Positions 12,721 to 23,969 of a stretch of 64,000 nt of DNA are shown here, in pieces; positions within the stretch are counted from its first letter, which is position 1, and every line of letters starts with the position of its first letter. Made by a program: the position numbers and the translations under genes. The DNA lies in the NCBI GenBank assembly GCA_963169105.1, contig OY720633.1:157867780-157931779 (forward strand), read 5' to 3'. This stretch comes from Ceriagrion tenellum (Eukaryota; Arthropoda; Insecta; Odonata; Coenagrionidae). Under the pieces are notes generated by a model. The model did no database searches. It was not told where the DNA came from and was given only the letters and a program-made list of their open reading frames with translations.

Positions 12721-13719
12721 TAATATCTGTGTTCGGAAGGCGCGAACAAAGACCTCGGGGTCACTTTACCGGGTGTCGCGACTGACGTTCAAAGGCCAGT
12801 AATTAGTGTGCCTATAACTCCCCCCTCCCATCCCGCGTGTACCTATTGGACCGCTTTCCCGCAGGAGAGCGGAGAACAGCCCTCTCTGCCCCAGCGTGTG
12901 AGAACCAAGGTCTATGTTAGCTTGGCCACGCCACTGTTTGCGTTGGGCGATGTTCTGATTTTTGGTCCCCAGCCTGCCTAAGAGTGCAAAGGCAGTGCAA
13001 TGGCTGGGGGTGTAAAATGGGGCCCTTAGTCAGGCCAACGAGTGCGTCGGGGGCGGCTAAGGGGTTCTTTCGTGTACCAGCCGTAGTCTTCTCGACTCCC
13101 GGTCTCCAAGACCGGAAGCCATTCTCTCCGGGCCGGAACCTCGGGCCTTAGATCCCCAGGCGGGGAGGCCCCTTCGGAAAGTGGTTACGTAAGATCGGTT
13201 ACCGTTGGTCGGGCCTCTCAAACGTTCCAAATCCCTGTCCCTATCACGTCGCTGATGAACCTGTGAAAGGACGTCACGAGGATGGTATTCCATTCAACAC
13301 GGCCCACGGGCTGTCTTCGCTGGCTGGTAATCCTTCGGAGATCGTCCTTTCATCAAGGACACCGACTCGTCGCAATGGCAATCGGACTCTTGCAGAAGAT
13401 CCCGTTCTCAAGCTCTCTCCTTTGTTATCCTTGGGTGGTCGACCTTCTTCTTTGTCTGGTGGTGATCACACGATGTTGTCCTGGCTGGAACGTGAAGATT
13501 GTAGCAATGATGCCAGTCTTTAATAGCGGATTTCGATTCCGCCCTTCGTCGTGATTGGCCGATGACTCTTTGTTGATGATTCGGCCAATCCGAAATCAGC
13601 ACGGTATGAATCCAAATCGGCATTCGAGCATAAAAACCAATCCGGAAATAAAACTGAACCCATTCTTTTTCTTTTTTCCATATCAAAAGTTGATTCGCAA
13701 AACTCCTTTCATCGCGAAC
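12508..13719 (+). repeat. Left arm of nearly identical 1.2-kb inverted repeat
   Basis: This stretch is the reverse complement of 16283-17458, with only scattered mismatches. Chance frames of 86 and 90 codons in one arm recur in the other with one residue changed in each. The left arm carries an extra 33 bases (about 13093-13125) lying between short TTCTC direct repeats. The arm is GC-rich at about 12760-13480 against an AT-rich background. The open frames here are shadows of the repeat and have no recognisable domain. Confidence 0.9.
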
Positions 13720-16282
13720 CATTGCGTCTGTGAGATGATCGCAGCAATGTAGACAAATGCGTTTGTGATTACTCCATCAGTTACGAAGTAATTACTTGAA
13801 TAATATCATTTCATGTATCTTGTAGTAGTCTCGATACCTCCTAGGTCACGTAAATTATCGTAATATCCACCCATTTATTTATCGAGGCAGATGAAGTGTA
13901 TCATTTCTGTTAGAAATCTTAGGAAAACGAAATAACACGTCAGTGTCGATGCCATCTAGTCATTGCCATTGGTTTGACCTGGTGACAATAAACACTACCT
14001 TCAGCATCTCTCGTTGCAGTTCGCAAGCTATGAAGAGGGCATAGTCACATATTTACTCCTTTGTCAAAATTTACTGTTGTCCATTCGTTTGCACATAGAT
14101 ACTTAACCGTCGCGACGGCTTAAGTCTCCGCAGCCAACGCCTGGGTGGCCAACTTACTCAATTGAATGGGGAGTGGACAAGAGCAGTATGTTCAGTCCAC
14201 GAGAATTTTCATGACCAGAGAATTAGATTAAATCTGTGAGACCCTCACCATTGTTACCCGTCGACCGCGTGACCAAGAAGCTTAAGTAATATTTCGACTG
14301 GAGGCCACTTAGCACTGTCCTATATAGAGAAGTACTCATTAGTAGCACCTGCTCGAAAGGCGGCATGTTCAATACACTGTTAACCCAGAATGATTGGCAA
14401 AGATTATTGGTCTTTACCCGCAACGAAACTTGATTTGGATTACACCTTTGGGTGAATAGTTGAAGCTTCAGAATGATATATGCGAGGCAACTGAAGAGTT
14501 GTAATTTATTCCAACATTTGATATATATAATGACGCAGTTACTTTTCTCTTTGAAATAATGTGCTCATATCTCTGCCTTTCTCAGCCATGGAAAAACTGT
14601 ACTAAACACTTCAAAATTTAAACGAAGGTATTTTACTTTTGGAATTTCCACGGCAAGGAAGTATTAATAAGAGTGAAAGTTGTTCAAATTTTATCGCGTT
14701 TTTTTATATACGGCATCACGACCTCCAAATTTTCACAACATTGTGAAGCGCGTCAGTAAGACTTGAACATCCTTTTCATCGGTTTCGCGTAGTGACAACA
14801 GACAAGCGCTCTCTTTCCCATTGTTCAGAGCCATTCATTAGAAACGTCCCTTCAATATTGATATTTCGAAATTTGGTTTTGCCCCACTTGACTTAAGGTA
14901 AGACTCTTGCAGGTCTAACTTTGGAAGGCCTCCGAGTTATTGCATCATTCTTCAGAGGCACGCACCTCTTGTTTGTTTCTGCGATTGAGGGGAAACAAGG
15001 TGAATGATCTCATTGCAAGCGGTCGTATTATTATTCACAACAATATTTTCAAAAATGATCTTTACTTCTGCCGACGAAGAATTCCCGTATCCTATCCCTT
15101 TATATAAATCGGCCAGACTTAAAAGTGATGATATTATTGGACCAATATAATTGTCAGTCTTTACTCAACGTAAAAATATGACTTGAGAGAGAAATTGCGT
15201 TACTGACCCGATGCCAAAATTATATCCTTCCAGTATGACACGAAGAAATACCGACCGAAGAGTCGGGTGACAGCGCGTAGTCCTCGTCGGTAATAATCAA
15301 GATGATTTTCGGAATTATTGTCGAAAATAGTAATACGGTCGATTACAATGAGATCATCCACATTGTTTCCAATCAACCGTAGAAACAAGTGAGAGAGTTT
15401 CCGAATAATGTCGCAACAACTCGGAGTTCTTCCGCGCTCTGAGCTATTGCAACCTTTTTTGAGTCAAGTGGGGCACTATTGAATCTGGAAAAAAATCAAT
15501 ACTGAAGAACAGTGAATGTGAATCACTTGAAATAATGAAAGAGGGAGTGTTTCTTGAAACTACGCAAAATAAATGAAAAGGACGTCACAAGTCGTACTAA
15601 CTTTCTTCACAATTTCGTGCGTTGGGGGGATGTCATAAATGAAAAACGATGACATTCGAACAACATACACACTTATTAATCCATTCTTGTGGCGCAACTT
15701 TCAAGACCATATGATAACATACTACTCTCGTGATATTCGATTTAAATTACAAAGTTTTAATAAATTCTAAGGAGTTAATTATGATTTTACAATAGGTGAG
15801 AATGGAAGAGATAGTAACACAATATTTAAAAGAGAATAATAATAGCTTCGTTAATCACATAAAATGATAGAATATTTGTTAGCTCGTCGGTCTCATCGTA
15901 TCCATTAAATTTTGTCGTCAGAGGCTACAGCTATTCACGAGATAAAACTAAATTCAAATGATTAAATTGTCCAGGGAAAAAAGACGTAGGATGACTGTTA
16001 ATTGTTCCGGGTCAAAAAATGAAAAATATTAGATAGCATTGAAAAGGCCCTGTTATGTCTTCTTTTCCCTAACGATTACATGAGAAAAGATATCCACTTC
16101 ATTTGCCATTATAAAAAAATAGATGGTTAATACAAGATTTTACGTGAGCCAGGAGAGTATGAGATTACTGAAAGATATTTGAAATAATAATATAACAGCA
16201 ATAACTTTGTATAGCGCAACAACTGATACGATAATCACAAATGTATCTGTCTCAATTGATTATCTTTCATTCGTTATCCTCC
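13720..16282. other. Non-coding spacer between the 1.2-kb inverted arms
   Basis: About 2.6 kb of AT-rich sequence with only short open frames. No transposase, RT or tRNA-like signal was seen, so nothing identifies the arms as the ends of an autonomous element. Confidence 0.6.
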
Positions 16283-17458
16283 GCGATGAAGGAAGTTTTA
16301 AAAATCAACTTTTGTTGTGGGGAAAAGAAAAAAATGGATTCAGTTTTATTTCCGGATTGGTTTTTATGCTCGAATGCCGATTTGGATTCATACCGTGCTG
16401 ATTTCGGATTGGCCGAATCATCAACAAAGAGTCATCGGCCAATCACGACGAAGGGCGGAATCGAAATCCGCTATTAAAGACTGGCATCATTGCTACAATC
16501 TTCACGTTCCAGCCAGGACAACATCGTGTGATCACCACCAGACAAAGAAGAAGGTCGACCACCCAAGGATAACAAAGGAGAGAGCTTGAGAACGGGATCT
16601 TCTGCAAGAGTCCGATTGCCATTGCGACGAGTCGGTGTCCTTGATGAAAGGACGATCTCCGAAGGAGTACCAGCCAGCGAAGACAGCCCGTGGGCCGTGT
16701 TGAATGGAATACCATCCTCGTGACGTCCTTTCACAGGTTCATCAGCGACGTGATAGGGACAGGGATTTGGAACGTTTGAGAGGCCCGACCAACGGTAACC
16801 GATCTTACGTAACCACTTTCCGAAGGGGCCTCCCCGCCTGGGGATCTAAGGCCCGAGGTTCCGGCCCGGAGAGAAGACTACGGCTGGTACACGAAAGAAC
16901 CCCTTAGCCGCCCCCGACGCACTCGTTGGCCTGACTAAGGGCCCCATTTTACACCCCCAGCCATTGCACTGCCTTTGCACTCTTAGGCAGGCTGGGGACC
17001 AAAAATCAGAACATCGCCCAACGCAAACAGTGGCGTGGCCAAGCTAACATAGACCTTGGTTCTCACACGCTGGGGCAGAGAGGGCTGTTCTCCGCTCTCC
17101 TGCGGGAAAGCGGTCCAATAGGTACACGCGGGATGGGAGGGGGGAGTTATAGGCACACTAATTACTGGCCTTTGAACGTCAGTCGCGACACCCGGTAAAG
17201 TGACCCCGAGGTCTTTGTTCGCGCCTTCCGAACACAGATATTACGTAGGATTCCGGAATAATTAATACCAAGAAAAGAAAACGAATTATTGCCCAGGAAG
17301 CCAATCATATCGCGGCTAATTTCGTAGTATTAGGTACCGAATCTTTTCTTTCAAAAAGTTAACATGAAAATAACGTAAATTATTAACTATATTGAATTTA
17401 TCTCTGCCATAAATTGATCTTATTTTTGCCTGTGGCTTCAGAGTTTCTGCGGACTCTC
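16283..17458 (-). repeat. Right arm of nearly identical 1.2-kb inverted repeat
   Basis: Reverse complement of 12508-13719, lacking the 33-base segment present on the left. Outside 17458 the match to the left flank continues only as strongly diverged similarity (both sides belong to the same degenerate repeat family), so identity drops abruptly at this boundary. Confidence 0.9.
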
Positions 17459-17740
17459 AGCCTTTTTAATACTTATACTTTAGCGTGTGTTTGAAATAAT
17501 CAACATACAATCATTGCTTTTTGAGAAATGGAATACAATAACGGCGTAGCTAGGTTTATTTAGGGAAATGTTAAGGCAAAATTTTTATATTTGTCAAAGT
17601 GGCATAAAAAACCGAGGGGAGATTTAAGACCAATTGCTTTGATAGTTTGCGAATATCTTTTCAAAATATTTACGATCCAAGTATTTGCACATTAATCGAA
17701 ATTTAATATATAATGTAGTGTATTTCAGAGCATTTATGTA
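17155..17740 (-). repeat. Degenerate dispersed repeat family, copy 2
   Basis: On the minus strand it shares CCAAGTATTTGCA, TCTCCCCTC..TT.TTTATGCCACTTT.ACAAATATAAAAATTTTG and the GGCTG.GAGT block with the 25424-25940 copy. At 17700-17715 it preserves the unoccupied site of the MITE found at 25140-25421. The part up to 17458 also lies in the high-identity inverted-repeat arm. Confidence 0.7.
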
Positions 17741-17917
17741 ATCATTGTAATTGCTAGGCACGTTATAGGTTTATCGGGACGGAAGAAAGCACAGAAAAAG
17801 GAAAAACGTACAAATCAAAACAACACCCATGAATTTCCAAACTGTAACTTTCCCAATAATTTAGAAAACACGAACCCCACAAATACAATAGGCAGACATT
17901 AAAATAGAGGAATTTTC

Positions 17918-18830
17918 AGTAGTAGTAGTTATTTGTCGTAGTTTAAGAAGCAAGATACCTGAATTTCATCACCTTATAGAGAGTACTAATTCTGACATAA
18001 TTATAGGAACCGAAAGTTGGTTAACAAGCGATATTGCTGATAGTGAAGTTTTTCCAGTAAATTTTAGGGTATACAGGAGAGATAGAGAGAGTCGACTGGG
18101 AGGGGGAGTATTTATCGCAGTTAAGAACACAATAGTCAGCAAAATAGAAGTGATTCCCCATAATATAATAGAAAGTGTATGGTGTTCCATTCAATGTGCT
18201 AATTCGAAAGTAATATATGTTTGTGCCTACTATAGACCACCCCATTCCGATGTACACTCAGTATTAGAACTCGAGAAACAGATCAGGTCCATTAATTCCC
18301 ATATTAACGAACGACAGATAATTGTAGGTGGAGATTTCAATACACCATCGATAGATTGGAAAACATGCAGTCATAAGTCTGGAGGTAGGGACAAAGAAAT
18401 CTGCGAGTCATTGCTTAACCTGTTCGCATCACACGCACTACATCAAATAGTAAATTTGCCTAATAGAGGGGAAAATGTTCTCGATTTACTTGCCACAAAC
18501 ATCCCTGAAAAAGTTATTAAAGTTGAAAATGTCGATGGAATAAGCGACCACAAGGTAGTATACGTAAAATTTTCCCTCAACACTGAAAAAAATTTTAAAT
18601 TAAAAAGAAAGATTTACCTTTTTAGTAAAGCAGATTTTAACGGATTTAGGCTTGACTTAAAGACATCTTTTGAAAATTCGAGAACATTAGCAAAAATAGC
18701 GATACAGACAATACATGGAAAGAGTTCCTCCAAATTACACGGTCACTTGTCAACAAATATATACCTCATAAGTATAAGAGCGAGAATAGGGAACCAAGGT
18801 GGTACAACGCGGAGGTCAGAAAATGTTTAA
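17918..18830 (+). pseudogene. LINE endonuclease (EEP family) with frameshift
   Basis: Reads SLRSKIPEFHHLI, then IIIGTESWL (catalytic Glu), GGGVFIAVK, CAYYRPP, VGGDFN (catalytic Asp and Asn) and GISDHKVVYV (SDH motif), so the endonuclease active-site set is present. The open frame used from 18150 to 18830 leaves the true frame near 18690, where a run of A residues has gained or lost a base. After that point the correct continuation (TWKEFLQITRSL, then NREPRWYN) is in the next frame. Role: target-site nicking for retrotransposition. Otherwise well preserved. Confidence 0.85.
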
Positions 18831-18865
18831 AACGCCAACGAGTTAGCCATGCGAAACTAAGAAAA

Positions 18866-19993
18866 ATGAAGAAAAATGTAGCTAATAGCGACCTAAAAAA
18901 TACCATCGAGCATTATAAAATTTGTAAATCAGCCGCAAAAACAGCCCTTAGAAAAGCGTTTAGCGAATTCAAGAGAAAAGTACTTGGAGAACAACTAGAG
19001 GGAAATCCGAAAGCATTTTGGTCATATGTTAGGGAAGTACAGGGAACTAAAAAGTCAACGGTTAATTCCTTGAAAAACGATAGAGGCGAAATAGTAACTT
19101 CCAGTTTAGATAAGGCAAATTGTTTGAATTACTTTTTTCAGAGTGTTTTTAATCAACCTATGCATAGTTTCCGCGAAACCATACCAGACCGATTTCGACA
19201 ACCAATGCCCCCAATCGATATATCTTGTAGCGGAATCGTATCCTTACTAAGTAACATTAGCCCGAACAAGTCCTCAGGTGCTGATGAAATTCCAGCTCGT
19301 GTTTATAAAGAATTAGCTCTCGAAATGGCTCCGTATCTTAAAGTAATATTTAACAAATCCCTCGAAGAACACGCGGTTCCCAAAGACTGGAAGATAGCAA
19401 ACGTGACCCCAATTTATAAAAGCGGAAATAGGGAACAGCCATGTAATTATAGACCAATATCATTAACGTCACTATCATGTAAAATTATAGAGGATATAAT
19501 AGTTACAGCAATAATGGGACACCTCGACAGCCAGGATTTATTAATAGCAAACCAGCATGGGTTCAGAAAAGGACGGTCTTGCGAAACTCAATTAGGTCTT
19601 TTTGTTCACGATATTTTAGTTTCCGGAAAAGGTAACGTACAGGTAGATGCAGCGTTTCTTGACTTTAGAAAAGCTTTTGACAAGGTTCCCCACTGTAAGT
19701 TACTCGCGAAGATAGCATCATACGGAATAGACAGTAATATAGTAGGCTGGATAGGAAACTTCTTACATGAACGCGTTCATAGGGTGGTATTAGATGATGT
19801 CAGCTCAGGCGAAGTAAAAGTTACATCGGGTGTTCCCCAGGGAAGCGTGATAGGCCCAATTTTATTTCTTCTGTACGTAAACGACTTGAATAGTGTAGTA
19901 AAAAATAGCAAGCTCCGTCTTTTTGCCGATGATGCAGTAGTGTATAAGGAAATTAGAAAAGAAGAGGACAGACAGTGTTTAGCTGCGATTTAG
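18866..19993 (+). pseudogene. LINE reverse transcriptase, main part
   Basis: 375 codons with intact RT motifs: NKSSGADEIPARV, then YRPISLTSL, the QHGFRKGRSCETQL fingers block, motif A AFLDFRKAFDKVPH with its Asp, motif B GVPQGSVIGPILFLLYVNDL, and motif C LFADDAVVY. The catalytic Asp residues are all present, unlike the LINE at the left edge. The frame runs off after a single-base lesion at about 19975-19981, and the thumb continues in the frame at 19975-20679. Confidence 0.9.
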
Positions 19994-20679
19994 ATGCGAT
20001 TGATGATTGGTGTGATAGATGGCAGCTAGAATTAAATTTGAAGAAATGCGCGATTATGAATTTTTGGGAAAAGAATGGCCTTCCCCGGAATAATTATAGC
20101 ATCAAAGAAAACAAAATATGTAACGTAGAATCAATTAAATACTTAGGCGTCACCATCAGTGAGGACATGTCTTGGGGGAAACACATCAGGGAAATAACTA
20201 GTGTAGCAAACCGTAGATTAGGATTCGTAAAAAGGGTTCTAGGCAAATGCGATGAGAGAGTCCGAGAAAGAAGCTATTTTACACTTGTCAGGCCTCATTT
20301 AGAATATGCCGCTAGTATATGGGATCCCTACGAGGAAGGTATGATAAAAGAGTTAGAGCGCGTGCAAAGGAGATCTGCTAGGTTTGTTAAATGTCGTTAT
20401 GATAATTGTATTAGTGTTACGAGTTTAATAGAAGAACTAGGATGGGAATTACTATCAGAACGCAGGTTAAAATTTAGGTTAAACCTTTTAAGTAAATTCG
20501 AAACCGATTTGTTCACAGATGACGTTAGATATATATTAAGAACCCCTGCGTATTATGCTAGGTTTGACCATATTAACAAAAATAGAGAGATAGATTGTCG
20601 TACCGATAGATTTAAAATGTCATTTTTCCCGCGTACCATAAGAGAGAACAATAGGCAACGTAGCAAAAGGGATAGGTAG
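19975..20679 (+). pseudogene. LINE RT thumb and C-terminal region
   Basis: Continues the RT after a one-base frameshift: DLDAIDDWCDRWQLELNLKKC, then SIKYLGVTISEDMSWGKHI, VRPHLEYAASIWDPY and ELERVQRRSARFV. The last conserved block is followed by FFPRTIRENN close to the stop at 20677-20679, as is typical of C-termini in this group. Only two frameshifts were found across the whole element, so it is a fairly young insertion. Confidence 0.9.
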
Positions 20680-20984
20680 GTGAAACATAGTTAGAATAGT
20701 CTGTAGTGCATGATGCATGTAATAACTACCAATAATCCCTTCCTTATTATGTAGATTTTAACCTGTACTATTCCGTAGTAACTAATATTCTATTGTAATA
20801 ACTACTGCAATTACTTGCAATAACTAATAATCTACTGTAGTAACTAATAAACTATGACCCTATTTTCTAGCATGTCTACATTATATATCCTACTTACATG
20901 GCAATAGTGCATGTTTGGTGATCTTCACCCCCTGCCACACACCCTCGTGGTGGCTCGCAGGGTATTACGTAGATGTAGATGTTA

Positions 20985-21640
20985 TAATGCTCACGTATTG
21001 TCCCGGCGAAGGCGTAGTACGAAGAGGTCTCGTGTTTCCAGCCACGGTAAGGTAACACCTGGGCTTCAGAATAGATCTCTGAAGACCATGGCGAACAATG
21101 GCATTGATACGTCACGACTATCGAATGACGATATTGAAAATACACGTTTGTGCATTTAACCAACGTTGCCAGCACGCAAGTCCTTAATTTTTAATTATAA
21201 CCTTCCAGTTTCCATGGCACGATATATATTCCAAGGATTACAAAAGTCCAAACATAAAAAAATACTTAAAATAGGTAGGACGCCTTTTATGAGCGACTGC
21301 ATTGTAACCTGAAAGCATTCGATTCACGCTATCCCCATTTGAGGATGAGGAAGTAAAAATAGCTCTTTAATCTGCTTATGAAAGGAAACTGGATCCTCGA
21401 CCCAATATTCAGTCAGTCGATCCCTTACTCATCTTTTCGATTAGTGTCTCGCTCGTCCATCTCGATTGAGGATTTTTATTCGACGGCTCACTCTTCCAAC
21501 GGTAATACAATTTTATTCGATTTTATTTCATATTATTATTAACCTTACCTAGAATAAAAGCATAAATGCGCTCGTTAAAAAATTTTTATGCGTTCGTATT
21601 TAATCTCACGCCTACCTCCGAGGGCTGCACCTAACACCTC
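20985..21640 (+). repeat. Large palindrome, left B arm
   Basis: Pairs as reverse complement with about 23970-25085. Matching blocks include TTGTCCCGGCGAAGGCGTAGTACGAAG, CAGAATAGATC, ATTATAACC, ATATATTCCAAGGATTACAAAA, CCTCGACCC.ATATTCAGTCA and CATCTCGAT.GAGGATTTTTATT. By eye it is considerably diverged. The LINE at 17775-20985 separates it from the outer part of the same arm. Confidence 0.7.
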
Positions 21641-22345
21641 TGACCTAAGACTATATTCATATTAACTCTGGAAATTCACCTATGAATTGTAATGGAGTAC
21701 AAAAAGCCGATAATAACAGTGGGTTTTTTTTAAATATCAAATGAATATAAATAAGATTATAAAACATTGGCGCATGCTTCAAATTTTCACAGCGGAAGAT
21801 TGAGTTATATTGTGGTTATATATAAGGGATCAGGTTTAAACTGCTTACCATTTCAACTTGTATGACGTGATATTATCGGTAAAGTTTAATTTTGAATACC
21901 CGGACTTATTTTCTTGCTAATAAATACATTATGTATGCAATCTTGACAAAAGAAAAACATGATCGTGGCGCTTTTGTTTAGATTGTCACATCCACTTCAT
22001 GTCGCTAACAATCCATTATCCAAACTGGTATTGTCGGCGGCCAACTCTTATTATGTCTACCATTCGCACAGCTTCTCGCATCCTTATTACAATCCTCTCC
22101 TGGAACAACTTCCTTAGAAATCCGCACATAATTTAAATTTATATGCTTATTATTCGTCTCCCACCTAACTCCGTGAGCTCCGGCATGCAGGCATTAACTC
22201 CGGCAATTCACCGCTGAAGTGCAATGGAGCACAAAAAACCAATGATACCAGAGGGTTTTTAAATATCAAATGAATATAAATAAAAGTATGAAACACTGGC
22301 GCGTGCTTCAAATTTTCACAGCGGAAGGGAGCGTAACGTCAACAA
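21628..22345 (+). repeat. Degenerate direct repeats, palindrome centre (units 1 and 2)
   Basis: Unit 1 (21628-22100) and unit 2 (22163-22345) share AATGGAGYACAAAAA and the string ATATCAAATGAATATAAATAA, followed by a block ending CTTCAAATTTTCACAGCGGAAG. The unit spacing is about 540 bp. Unit 1's distal part (TCACATCCACTTCATGTCGCTAACA, 21987-22011) recurs in direct orientation near 23840. Confidence 0.7.
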
Positions 22346-22386
22346 TGAAAGCTCACGAAAACGTCCATCAATAGGATAGATCTTAT

Positions 22387-23224
22387 CATGAATATATATA
22401 TTATGGATTCAGATTTTTGGCATTGTTGCCTAGGCTACGCGTTGTCTAAATTTCCACATTTAGATCACCCAGTCCTTGGCGCCACTTCAATTCTTTTCTG
22501 TTATTGTAAATAGACGTAGTTAATTGCTGTTAACGTGAGACCGTGGTGAATATTCAGTAACGATCGAGGAGACATGAATTACTTGATGCTTTGAATAACA
22601 TCTTGCAATTTTTGTGATCTAAAATTTACTTTGTAAATGCTAGAAAGGAATTATCTATTACAGGAATTGCGTAAGAGGTTTATGAAACGTCCATCGTGTG
22701 CCGACGACGTTTGCCAGACTCTGATTCTAGTTTGAATGCATTAAGCCCGTTAGGCTAATATAAAGAATTTAGAATTCCTTGTTTAAACAGAACTTGCTTC
22801 GTACCAGGCTACAAAACAGGGCATGAGTCTACGAGGACTCAAAATAGGACACTTGGATTGAAAAATAAGAATCTGTTCTAGGTGGCGGTAAGTGCATTCC
22901 TTTTTACCTAGACTGCAATGATGGCCATTGGGAATACTCATGAAGTCACCTCGCATTATTATTAAATTTCCGTACAGCGATATTCACGAAGTGCTAAGAA
23001 GTTAATTGTGCATTTGTGTAATTAAATTTAGAAATAAATATATCTGTAGACCGGACAATATTAAAAAAGAGTATAATTACGTCCCGCATGTAGTACCACA
23101 TTTTTTATCCACAGCATTATGATTAATTGTAAGTATAACCCATGCATATTCATGGTAATATGGTTACGGAATTCTAGAAAACAGTTTTTGGCGACGAGAT
23201 CACAATCCATAATATATATTCATG
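22387..23224 (-). mobile_element. Non-autonomous DNA transposon, copy 2 (inverted), with 8-bp target duplication
   Basis: An 838-bp unit in the opposite orientation to the 10497-11446 copy, sharing most of its interior (for example TTTAAACAGAACTTGCTTCGTACC, the reverse complement of a block at about 11032). Its ends are CATGAATATATATATTATGG and the reverse complement of CATGAATATATATTATGGAT. Perfect 8-bp flanking repeats GATCTTAT lie at 22379-22386 and 23225-23232. It is about 110 bp shorter than copy 1 through internal deletions. Confidence 0.85.
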
Positions 23225-23342
23225 GATCTTATTAACTAATTTTGAGCTAACCATTAATTGGTGTAGTGTTCCCACATTTTTTACTGTCGAAACGCAAGTA
23301 AATAAAAACTAAGGGTAATAATGTGTTTTATTGTTGCCTCAT

Positions 23343-23960
23343 ATTAACGGAGAGGAAACTTGAGCACAAAACCCATTAATACCAGAGGGTTTTTTAATGT
23401 CAAATGAATATAAATGAAAGTATCAAGCAGCAGACATGAAATACGAAATGAACTTCTAATTGCGAACATTACTTATAAAGTTAAACGAATGCTACCTTCC
23501 ATATCAAACTGAAGACTTGTCCTAAGACACAATTGTAACAACTCTGGCAACTCATCACTGAAGTGTAATAGAACTGATGAAAGCCAATAATACTCGTGTG
23601 TTTTTTTAAAATATTGAACAAAATTACAATGATAGTTGAAAATATTTTGTGTTTTTTGCAACTTTGACGAGGGAAGGTGGAGTTAGACGTTAAAACCCTT
23701 ATCATTTTACCTTTTATGGCGTAATATTCAGAGGAAAATTCATTATGGAACACCCCGATTTTGTCTATAGCGAATTAATACGTACATAACACATGTAATG
23801 ATTGTCATGATAAAACTTGATCGGTGCCCCTTGGTTGGAAAGTCACTTCTCCTTCATGTCGATAACGCTCCATTAGATGTACCGGCATTATCGACAATAA
23901 ACTCTCATTTCGTCTACTATTTGAACTGATTGTCGCATCCTTATTGAGAGTGCTTAAGAC
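23343..23960 (+). repeat. Degenerate direct repeats, palindrome centre (continuation)
   Basis: A partial unit at 23343-23425 (ACCAGAGGGTTTTTTAA, then TCAAATGAATATAAAT) and a further unit at 23490-23960 that ends in the CTTCATGTCGATAACG and CGCATCCTTATT blocks shared with 21987-22090. The 8-bp-duplication element at 22387 interrupts the series. Confidence 0.65.
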
Positions 23961-23969
23961 AGAACGCCT

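Larger units (their letters stand above)
17775..20985 (+). mobile_element. CR1/L2-like LINE, nearly full coding length but frameshifted
   Basis: The order is an apurinic-type endonuclease (from about 17918), a linker, RT, and a 3' region ending in a GTAGAT-type tail at about 20970-20985. The tail follows the block CCTGCCACACACCCTCGTGGTGG (20932-20954), a 3' signature I recall from arthropod LINEs of this group. Each flank matches the homologous, LINE-free copy on the other palindrome arm (around 25040-25140 on the minus strand), which supports insertion between about 17775 and 20985. Target-site duplication is only suggestive, with related ATTGCTAGGCACGT and AATGCTCACGT at the two edges. Confidence 0.85.

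Noticed and set aside
13057..13722. Overlapping ORFs of 78-104 codons, repeated at 16317-16907
   Set aside because: They are the same DNA in the two arms of an inverted repeat, open in several overlapping frames on both strands, and show no domain. GC-rich repeat sequence explains the open frames.
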